NCBI GenBank assembly: GCA_026005015.1
Contig: BPKG01000002.1
Span: 62,001-126,000 of the forward strand
Direction: 5' to 3'
DNA: 64,000 nucleotides
Source: Burkholderiales bacterium
Lineage (GTDB): Bacteria > Pseudomonadota > Gammaproteobacteria > Burkholderiales > UBA6910
In this document: piece after piece, positions 57,672 through 64,000 of the stretch
Position numbering within the stretch: position 1 is the first letter of the stretch
How the letters are laid out: each line of letters starts with the position of its first letter
Translations under genes and position numbers: made by a program
The notes under the pieces: model-generated
Seen by the model: only the letters and a program-made list of their open reading frames with translations
Told to the model about the DNA's origin: nothing
The model's database searches: none

Positions 57672-58039
57672 ATGAGCAAGTCCCTGCAGCACAGACTCCT
57701 GCTTGCCACGTCCGCGAGCGCCCTTGCCTTGACCCTGAGCCTGGCGCCGCTTTCCTTCAACCTCTCGACCCTGTCCCTGGATCACGCCCTGGCCATCGCT
57801 GATGGTGGCGGAGGCGGTGGCTGGCGGCGGTGGTGGAGGAGGCGGTGGCGGCTGGAGGAGGCGGTGGTGGTGGCGGCGGTGGCGGAGGCGGTGGCGGCGG
57901 TGGCGGAGGCGGTGGGGGCGGTGGCGGCGGTAGTGGAGCCGGCACCGGTGCCGGAAGCGGCTCCGCCGACGGAACCGCCGCCGGGGGTGGAGGTGGCGGC
58001 AGCGGGGGCGGTGCCGGCGGCGACGGCGCCACGTCTTAA
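57672..58039 (+). pseudogene. Exported poly-glycine protein, two apparent T insertions
   Basis: A signal-peptide-like start (SKSLQHRLLLATSASALALTLS, then cleavage around HALA) is followed by poly-Gly coding DNA. The glycine frame breaks at two sites of the same context, GGC-T-GG, with the T at 57822 and 57853; deleting both gives an unbroken ~121-residue protein with a run of glycines and a GSGAGTGAGSG end. GGAGGAG lies upstream of the ATG. Such proteins are often surface or matrix components. The length of the run may be polymorphic. Confidence 0.6.
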
Positions 58040-58144
58040 GCCCATTTCCCGTCCCTCACCGATACGCTTGAAATCCCCAGAGTTCCGGGCGGGAAAGAGC
58101 CCCGTCCGGAGCGCTTTTCCTTCTTCGCCGAGGAGGCGTTTCGC

Positions 58145-58526
58145 ATGGCGTTGCGCTCGGCAGTTTTCCTCTCGATCGTCCTGGCCGCCGTCCCCCCCGG
58201 GATTGGCGGCCGAGTTCCTGCTGCAAGTCACGGGCGGCGAGTCCACGAGTTTCAGCGGCGCCTACGAGCTGGTGGAGGCGGACGGGAGCGTCGCCTCCGT
58301 GCGGATCGAAGGGACGGTGCCCGCCCATTACCGTTTCAACGGGCGCGCCGTCTCCCTGCGCCTGAACGCGGCGGGCGGTTCGTTGACCGCCCACCTCTAC
58401 CAGGATGGCCGCCTGGTGGGACAGGGCATGGCGAGCGGCGACCGGGGACACGTGGCCCTCTCCGCCGGGGCGGCCCCCGGAGGCAAGGGCCGGGGCTACG
58501 GCTACGGCGGAGCGCCCGGGCGCTGA
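58145..58526 (+). pseudogene. Small secreted protein, one apparent frameshift
   Basis: The start has a signal peptide (ALRSAVFLSIVLAAVPPG). A seven-C run at 58192-58198 breaks the frame; with six C it continues LAAEFLLQVTGGESTSF to the end at 58526, giving 126 aa. The mature part is beta-rich (YRFNGRAVSLRLNAAGGSL) and ends in a Gly/Lys-rich tail (GGKGRGYGYGGAPGR). No known domain. Follows the poly-Gly gene on the same strand by 105 bp. Confidence 0.6.
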
Positions 58527-58540
58527 GCGCGGCCGTCCTT

Positions 58541-59206
58541 TCAGCCCGCCGCCCGCCGGTAGGACACCAGCTCCTTGCGCCCCGGATCCTTGCCCGTGGT
58601 GATGCGCAACACGTACAGGTCGATGCTGGGGGCGTAGAAGTAGGTGCGCAACTGCCCCGCGCGGTAGCACATTACCCGGTAGGTATCGAACGTGCCCGCC
58701 GCCACGGTGATGCGCTCTTCGGAAGGCACGGTGCAGGTCCAGTGCACGGTCCAGCCCCCGGGCTCCCGGGAGCTTTCCCCCCTGGCCGTGTAGCGCACCA
58801 CGTTGCCCACCCGCAAAGGGAAGAGGCTCCCGTAGTTCCCCGTGAAGGCCTGACGGCCCGAGCCGTAAGCGGCGGTGTCGCTCCACTCCGCGGTGTTGAA
58901 CATGGTCCCGCTCACCGTGGTCCAGGTGGCGCCGGTGGGCAGGCGCCAGGTCACCTGATCGCCCCGCACCTCCGTGACGGTCTCGCTCTGCTGGACGCCG
59001 GTCCCGAAGCGGAAGAGGTAGACGTCCCCCGGACGCAGCGACGGCGGCCCCGCCGCCGGCAGACGCTCCGTCAGGGGCGCCGCGTTGAGCTCGGGATTTC
59101 CTCCCAGGCCGAGATCGGTGCGCAGGGTTTGTACGGTGGCGCACCCGGCCAGGATGACCGCTAGCCCGTACGCGGGAACGAACATCAGGCGTTTCTTCGG
59201 TTTCAC
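58541..59206 (-). CDS. Putative lipoprotein
   Basis: 221 residues from a GTG after AAGGAAGGCTCA. The lipobox LAGC puts the lipidated Cys at residue 22. The mature part is beta-rich; it has VYLFRFGTGVQQSETV and repeated aromatic motifs, with two cysteines in WTCTVPSEER and VMCYRAG that may pair. No family recognised. Probably an outer-membrane or periplasmic anchor protein. An ATG at 59185 is an alternative start. Confidence 0.74.
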   Translation of the reverse strand: MKPKKRLMFVPAYGLAVILAGCATVQTLRTDLGLGGNPELNAAPLTERLPAAGPPSLRPGDVYLFRFGTGVQQSETVTEVRGDQVTWRLPTGATWTTVSGTMFNTAEWSDTAAYGSGRQAFTGNYGSLFPLRVGNVVRYTARGESSREPGGWTVHWTCTVPSEERITVAAGTFDTYRVMCYRAGQLRTYFYAPSIDLYVLRITTGKDPGRKELVSYRRAAG

Positions 59207-59262
59207 TGAGCCTTCCTTGCGTCGTAACCCGGTTTCCTGTCGTTCAGATTCCGGCTTTCGAG

Positions 59263-60642
59263 TCATGCATCAAGCGGGGAGAGCCGCTCCAGCAGGGTGG
59301 GTAGCAGTTCCGCCACCGTCGGATGGATGCCCATTGCCCGCTGAAGCGTCGTGTAGGGGATGCCTGCGTTCATCGCCTGGATGAATACGTGGATGACCTC
59401 GTCGCCCTCGATGCCGAAGATGGCGGCGCCCAGGATCCGCTTCGACTCCGCGTCCACCAGCACCTTCATGAATCCGTCGGTCTCGCTCCGTTCCCGGGCC
59501 CGGGCGACCCGCTTCATGGGCATGGTGGCCATGAGCGCCCGGCGTTTCGAGGCGCGTACCTCCGCCTCGGTGGCGCCCACGCGCCCGAGGGGCGGGTCCA
59601 CGAACAAGGCGTAGGCCGGCACTCGGTCGCTCACCCGGCGCCGCCCGCCGTCGAGCACGTTGGCGGCCACGATCTCGTAATCGTTGTAGGCGGTGTGGGT
59701 GAAGGCGCCCCGGCGGTTCACGTCGCCCAGGGCCCAGACGCCCGGGGCGGAGGTTTGCAGGCAGTCGTCCACCTCGATGTAGCCCTGGGCGTCGGTGCGA
59801 ACGCCGGCCCGCTCCAGCCCGAGATCGTCCGTGTTAGGACGCCGCCCGGCGGCCACCAACAGGTGGGAACCCGTGATCCGGGGGCCCTCCCCTTCGCAGC
59901 GCACGCCGAGCTGGACGGCGGCCCCGCGCTTCTCGACCGCGACGCATTCCGCCCCGGTGTGGATCGTGACACCCTCCCGCTCCAGCACGGCGCGGATCGC
60001 GTCCGAGACATCGGGATCTTCCCGCGGCACGATCCGCGGCGCCATCTCGATCACCGTCACTTCGGCGCCGAAGCGCCGGTACACTTGGGCGAACTCCAGG
60101 CCGATGTAGCTTCCGCCCACGATTACCAGGTGCTCGGGCAGGAAGTCCACCTCCATCATCGACGAGCTGGTGAGATAGGGGACCTGGTCGAGACCTTCGA
60201 TCGGCGGCGCGGCGGGGCGGCCTCCCACGTCGAGGAAGACGCGCTCCGAGGCCAGGCGCTCGCCGTTCACTTCGAGGGTGCGCTCGGCGACGAAGCGCGC
60301 GTGACCCCGGATCACGGTGAGCCCTTTCGTTTCCCCCAGCCACCTGGCGAGCCCCTGGCGCGACTGCCCCACGACCGCGTCCTTGCGCGCTTTTACCGCC
60401 TTCATGTCCACGCCGATGGGGCCGGCCTGTACCCCGAAATCGGCGGCCCGCCGGGCGAGGTAGGCGACCCGGGCGCTCGCCACCAGCGTCTTGGTGGGCG
60501 TGCAGCCCGTATTGACGCAGGTGCCGCCCAGGTGGCCCCGTTCGATGATGGCGGTTTTGTATCCCGCCTGGGCGAGGCGCACGGCGAGGGACGGGCCCGC
60601 CTGGCCGGCCCCGACCACGATGGCGTCGAAATGGGTGGACAT
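59263..60642 (-). CDS. Pyridine nucleotide-disulfide oxidoreductase (mercuric reductase-like)
   Basis: 459-residue FAD/NAD(P)H flavoprotein. FAD site VVGAGQAGPSLAVRLA; redox disulfide GGTCVNTGCTPTK; NADPH domain VIVGGSYIGLEFAQVYRR; C-terminal dimer domain with HPTVAELLPTL. The GCTPTK variant and the lack of the MerA N-terminal HMA domain and C-terminal Cys pair make true mercuric reductase unlikely. Substrate unknown. GGAGGAAAGACC precedes the ATG. A C-terminal helix is typical of group I members. Confidence 0.88.
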   Translation of the reverse strand: MSTHFDAIVVGAGQAGPSLAVRLAQAGYKTAIIERGHLGGTCVNTGCTPTKTLVASARVAYLARRAADFGVQAGPIGVDMKAVKARKDAVVGQSRQGLARWLGETKGLTVIRGHARFVAERTLEVNGERLASERVFLDVGGRPAAPPIEGLDQVPYLTSSSMMEVDFLPEHLVIVGGSYIGLEFAQVYRRFGAEVTVIEMAPRIVPREDPDVSDAIRAVLEREGVTIHTGAECVAVEKRGAAVQLGVRCEGEGPRITGSHLLVAAGRRPNTDDLGLERAGVRTDAQGYIEVDDCLQTSAPGVWALGDVNRRGAFTHTAYNDYEIVAANVLDGGRRRVSDRVPAYALFVDPPLGRVGATEAEVRASKRRALMATMPMKRVARARERSETDGFMKVLVDAESKRILGAAIFGIEGDEVIHVFIQAMNAGIPYTTLQRAMGIHPTVAELLPTLLERLSPLDA

Positions 60643-60783
60643 GGTCTTTCCTCCCTGTGGGACCGAGGCGTTTCCTTGGACAAAACCCGGGCAAAAAAGG
60701 GCGCGCGCCGGGCTCATCCGGGCGCAAGCGCCCGGGCGTCATAGGCGGCCCGTGTAAGCGGAGGGCCGCGACCTCCGCCTTGT

Positions 60784-61257
60784 CTAGAAGGCCGCCGTGG
60801 AGAAACGGGCGTAGCGGGCGTGGGGCAGGAGCCGCATGAAGTCCTCCCGCCGCACGTGGATCAGCTCCTCGTGGTCGCCCGCTTCGAAATAGATGTCCGA
60901 TTCGCCCATCAGCTCGTCGTCCACCACCACGGTGAGGCCGTAGGCTTCGCCCAGGGGCGGGATGGCGCCCACGTCGCAATCGCGGAACAGGTTCGCGATC
61001 TCCTGCTCCGTGGCGAGCCCGAGCCGGCGGCCCAGCTCCCGCCGCAGAGTTCCCAGGTGCACGTGCCGGTCGGCGGGCAGCACCGCCATCACGTAGCCTT
61101 GCTCGTCCTCCAGCAGGACCGCCTTGGCGACCCGGTGGGGGGATACGTGGGCGGCGGTGGCGGAGCGGATGCTGGACCCGGTCCGCATGTGAGGCAGCAC
61201 GTCGTAGGGAACATGCTGCTCTTTCAAGTACTTCTCTACGGTCGTGGCGATAGCCAT
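60784..61257 (-). CDS. YbaK/EbsC-family aminoacyl-tRNA deacylase
   Basis: 157-residue free-standing INS-like editing domain. It hydrolyses mischarged tRNA (typically Cys- or Ala-tRNA-Pro). The fold's conserved HVSPHRVAKAVLLEDE with the catalytic Lys region, and the loop GAIPPLGEAYGL are present. Subtype (YbaK, ProXp or Ybak-like) cannot be read directly. ATG preceded by GGAGGACC-type site. Confidence 0.88.
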   Translation of the reverse strand: MAIATTVEKYLKEQHVPYDVLPHMRTGSSIRSATAAHVSPHRVAKAVLLEDEQGYVMAVLPADRHVHLGTLRRELGRRLGLATEQEIANLFRDCDVGAIPPLGEAYGLTVVVDDELMGESDIYFEAGDHEELIHVRREDFMRLLPHARYARFSTAAF

Positions 61258-61458
61258 GGGGGGTCCTCCTCTCGGGACTCGGATGCTCTCAATATAGCCC
61301 GGCCGGCGGGCCTTGGCAGGGTCCCGGGCTTAAACTAGGGCCCCCGCCGGGGTTCTCATTGGGATTAGAATTGGGAAAATCGCCACTGCAGGTTCTTTCC
61401 CCCGGCCCGTTTTGGGCCCTTTGTCCGTTCACCGAGACCGACTGGAAAGGAGGCTCCC

Positions 61459-62061
61459 ATGGCAGGAAAAAAGATCCTCATGATCGTGGGCGACTTCAGC
61501 GAGGATTACGAGGTGATGGTGCCGTTCCAGGCCCTCAAGATGGTGGGCCATGAGGTCCACGCGGCCTGCCCCAACAAGAAGTCCGGAGAGACCATCGTCA
61601 CCGCGATCCACGACTTCGAAGGCCAGCAGACCTACAGCGAGAAGCGGGGCCACAATTTCGCGCTGAACGCCACTTGGAGCGAAGTGAAGCCGGAAAGCTA
61701 CGAGGCCCTGCTGCTCGCGGGGGGACGGGCGCCGGAGTACCTGCGGCTGGACCCGAGCGTGATCAAGGCGGTGCAGCATTTCGCCCAGGCGGGCAAGCCC
61801 ATCGCTGCCATCTGCCACGGCATCCAAATCCTGACCGCCGCCGATGTGGTGAAGGGTAGAAAGCTCACCGCCTACCCGGCGGTGAAGCCGGAGGTGGTGA
61901 GCGCCGGCGGCACTTGGGTCGATACCAGGATCGACGGCGCCTGCGTGGACGGGACCCTGGTAACCGCGCCGGCATGGCCAGCTCATCCGGCCTGGCTCGC
62001 CGAGTTCTTGAAAGTACTAGGCACCCGCATCGAGCACGGCGAGCTGAAAGCGGCGGCGTAG
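61459..62061 (+). CDS. DJ-1/PfpI family protein
   Basis: 200 residues. Nucleophile elbow AICHG with the reactive Cys, an upstream Glu (in FSEDYEVM) for its stabilisation, and GGRAPEYLR, the PfpI motif, support a glyoxalase III/deglycase-type or chaperone role. The ATG follows GAAAGGAGGCTCCC. No neighbour informs its function. Confidence 0.91.
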   Translation: MAGKKILMIVGDFSEDYEVMVPFQALKMVGHEVHAACPNKKSGETIVTAIHDFEGQQTYSEKRGHNFALNATWSEVKPESYEALLLAGGRAPEYLRLDPSVIKAVQHFAQAGKPIAAICHGIQILTAADVVKGRKLTAYPAVKPEVVSAGGTWVDTRIDGACVDGTLVTAPAWPAHPAWLAEFLKVLGTRIEHGELKAAA

Positions 62062-62285
62062 CCCTTGCGCGGTTTTTCCTCCTCGAGGCGCTCTCCTGGA
62101 TTGCGCCGCGGAAGGAGAGCACCGACCGGGAGCCGCTTCTAGGATGGAAGACTGCGCTACGCACGTCGCGGGTAAACCTATGGCCGTGAGGGCGCGCTCT
62201 TGTCCGGTATGGCGAGGGCGCGGGACAGTTGGCCGCGCGAGACGTATCCTGCCCGAGGCTGAAGGATGCCAGGCTTGCCTCCGCT

Positions 62286-62879
62286 ATGGAACGCTTTGTC
62301 CTTGACACCAGCGTTTTTACCAACCCGGAAAGCTACGCCCAGTTCTCGCCGGAACCGGGGGAGGCGCTCCGGTTGTTCCTGGCCCTCGCGCGCCGGACTG
62401 GCGCCGAGTTCTACATGCCGGTGTCGGTGTACGAAGAGTTGCGTCACCTGCGCGCCGTCGACGCGATCGCGCCCCAGTTCGAACTGGCGGTGCGCATCCG
62501 TAGTCCGCGCAAGCACGAGCTGCAGATTCCGGCCAACGTGCTCTACGAGTTCATCGACGAGGTGCGGCACCGCATCGACCGGGGTCTGCGCATCGCCGAG
62601 GAGTACACGCGGCGCGGTCGCGAGGCGCTGACCGCCGAGGACGCGGGTCTCATGATCGCGCGGCTGCGGGAGCGTTACCGGGAGGCGCTGCGCCGGGGGA
62701 TCATCGACAGCCGGGAGGACGCGGACTGCCTGCTTCTCGCCTACGAGCTGGATGCCAGGCTGGTCTCGGCGGACGAGGGCCTGAGGACCTGGGCCGACAA
62801 GGTGGGTGTCAAGTTGGTGCTGCCCCAAAACCTGCGGGGCATTCTGGACGCCTTAATCGAAGGCGAGTCTCCCGCCTAG
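62286..62879 (+). CDS. RNA ligase partner protein (PIN-like domain)
   Basis: 197 residues. The N-terminal [11 protein letters not shown] carries the first acidic PIN residue; [25 protein letters not shown] carries the later ones. This layout matches the 'RNA ligase partner' family, always encoded near a Pab1020-type RNA ligase. A possible endoribonuclease that makes or edits ends for the ligase. Convergent with the ligase gene, overlapping it by 27 bp. Start ATG chosen before ERFVLDTS. Confidence 0.88.
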   Translation: MERFVLDTSVFTNPESYAQFSPEPGEALRLFLALARRTGAEFYMPVSVYEELRHLRAVDAIAPQFELAVRIRSPRKHELQIPANVLYEFIDEVRHRIDRGLRIAEEYTRRGREALTAEDAGLMIARLRERYREALRRGIIDSREDADCLLLAYELDARLVSADEGLRTWADKVGVKLVLPQNLRGILDALIEGESPA

Positions 62880-63953
62880 CAGGTTGTTGAGCGTGCCGCT
62901 AGTGATCGGGTAGATCCGGTCGAACTCCAACACCCAGTAGACTCCTTCCCGGCGCAGTTCCCGCGCGAGCACCTGGACCTGGCGGCCCGACTCGCGAGCC
63001 AGGTGTTCGATCAGCCGTTCGGCGACGTCGGGGCTGCGCAGGCGGCAGCGGTAGCGGCGCAGCACCTTCTGCTCGCTCCGCTGCAGGCGGATGGCTTCTT
63101 GAAGCCCGTCGAGCAGCGACGCGCCGACGGCTTCGCCCAGGCGCTTCGCCTGCTCGAGCCCGTGTTCTTCAACGAATACGGCGAGTTGCAACAGGCGGTT
63201 CACGAAATACTCAGGCGGCAGATCGAGCAGCACCCGGGCGCCAAGGCGCAGGTCCTGGATACAGGCGGCGGCGGTGGTGTACTTGGCCCGGTGATCTCGG
63301 GGGGAATCCTCCTTGAACACCACGCCTTCGCGCCCTTCTTCGCTCAGGCGCACCAGGATCGCGCCGATTGCCTCCAGGTCGCCAGCGGTGTAGCGCCCGA
63401 AGCGTTCTACCGCCGGTAGCCCATAGTGCTCGATAAGGGTCTGCTTTTCCCCGTAGGGGACGAAACCGGGCGAGCCGACCCGCATCAGGTCGAACACGAA
63501 CAGGCGCACGTCCTCGCCGACGAACGGCGGGCTCGCTTCGTTATATGGGTTTTCCGGGCCGGCCACTTCGGCGCACACCACCAGCTCGGGGTGATCCTCG
63601 AACACGGCGAGGCTCATGAGGTCCGGCAGGCGATCGGTGGTGAACGGGCACACGAAGCCACCTCGGGTCAGGGCGACGACGCGATCCCGCACGCGCACGA
63701 TCCGCACGTTGTAGCCGTCGATTTTTTCCTCGATCCAGAAGGGCGCCTGGAACTGCTGTCCCAAACCGGGGCCCAGGGCCACGACCCGGCCGATATGGGG
63801 ATAGCCATACACCACGATGTTCCCGTCGAACATCACGGTCCCGCGCGGTATCCCTTTCAGGTCGTCGTAGACCCGAAGGTAGCTGAGTTCTCCGGTGCTC
63901 ACCTCGACGGCTTTGCCTTCATCGAGGGCTCTTTGGATCTCGGGATTGGACAT
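62853..63953 (-). CDS. ATP-dependent RNA ligase (Pab1020/Rnl3 type)
   Basis: 366 residues. Adenylated lysine Lys77 in EEKIDG (motif I), then [23 protein letters not shown] (motif III) and EGVVFKED (motif IV). The C-terminal ~130 residues are the helical dimerisation domain of archaeal Rnl3, ending [19 protein letters not shown]. This family circularises or repairs RNA in archaea; bacterial function is unknown. Only ~47 bp of upstream DNA lie in the window. Confidence 0.9.
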   Translation of the reverse strand: MSNPEIQRALDEGKAVEVSTGELSYLRVYDDLKGIPRGTVMFDGNIVVYGYPHIGRVVALGPGLGQQFQAPFWIEEKIDGYNVRIVRVRDRVVALTRGGFVCPFTTDRLPDLMSLAVFEDHPELVVCAEVAGPENPYNEASPPFVGEDVRLFVFDLMRVGSPGFVPYGEKQTLIEHYGLPAVERFGRYTAGDLEAIGAILVRLSEEGREGVVFKEDSPRDHRAKYTTAAACIQDLRLGARVLLDLPPEYFVNRLLQLAVFVEEHGLEQAKRLGEAVGASLLDGLQEAIRLQRSEQKVLRRYRCRLRSPDVAERLIEHLARESGRQVQVLARELRREGVYWVLEFDRIYPITSGTLNNLLGGRLAFD

Positions 63954-64000
63954 GACGCGACCGATACGGGCTTCAATGGGATTTTAGGGCAGGGCTCGGT

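Noticed and set aside
62062-62285. Possible small gene or tRNA between the DJ-1 and PIN genes
   Set aside because: No cloverleaf, ribosome site or conserved product seen.

Overview
The window is a GC-rich, densely coded chromosomal segment that looks betaproteobacterial. The rpmE / rho / trxA neighbourhood, the orn - M48 peptidase - rsgA block, the phasin plus beta-ketothiolase pair and the AddAB-like nuclease pair all fit that group. No rRNA, tRNA, CRISPR array, integrase or insertion sequence was recognised. A Pab1020-type RNA ligase with its PIN-domain partner, common in archaea and deep-branching thermophiles, hints at a thermophilic or at least moderately unusual lineage. I do not name a genus.

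Layout. 1-4.8 kb: 3' part of fumC, an SDR oxidoreductase, an arsR-arsI-arsC arsenic operon, proline iminopeptidase and a small periplasmic protein. 4.9-10.8 kb: a CoA-type Nudix hydrolase, an AraC-type regulator lacking one HTH, and a molybdenum hydroxylase operon (2Fe-2S subunit, Mo subunit, XdhC, MocA-like). 10.9-15.1 kb: Gre-type factor, a hypothetical, cytochrome P460 divergent from an HxlR regulator, and two membrane proteins. 15.3-19.1 kb: a single-chain arginase-ornithine aminotransferase fusion followed by an ALDH7-type dehydrogenase, together a complete arginine-to-glutamate route. 19.1-23.9 kb: CobD/CbiB-like protein, rsgA, cytochrome c, M48 protease, orn.

24-41.6 kb is dominated by storage-polymer metabolism: glgP, glgA (five frameshifts), a degenerate 6-phosphogluconate dehydrogenase-like gene, pgi, glgC and a GH57 glucan enzyme for glycogen, plus phasin and beta-ketothiolase for polyhydroxybutyrate. 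A large class A PBP-like protein, a DMT permease and Hsp33 are interspersed. 41.6-48.8 kb holds a GT39-type glycosyltransferase, rpmE, an NAD-type isocitrate dehydrogenase-family gene, an MFS permease, rho, trxA and a 7Fe ferredoxin whose 3' end is duplicated downstream. 49-55.2 kb encodes the two AddB/AddA-like recombination subunits. 55.2-58.5 kb contains arfB (frameshifted), an HPF/RaiA-domain protein fused to sigma-factor-like helices, and a cluster of glycine-rich or secreted small proteins. 58.5-64 kb holds a lipoprotein, a mercuric-reductase-like flavoprotein, a YbaK deacylase, a DJ-1/PfpI protein and the RNA ligase/PIN pair.

Most noteworthy are the arginase-OAT fusion, the HPF-sigma fusion, the RNA ligase/partner pair, the truncated AraC regulator, and a set of single-base frameshifts in otherwise well-preserved genes. 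The frameshifts look more like consensus indels than real decay.
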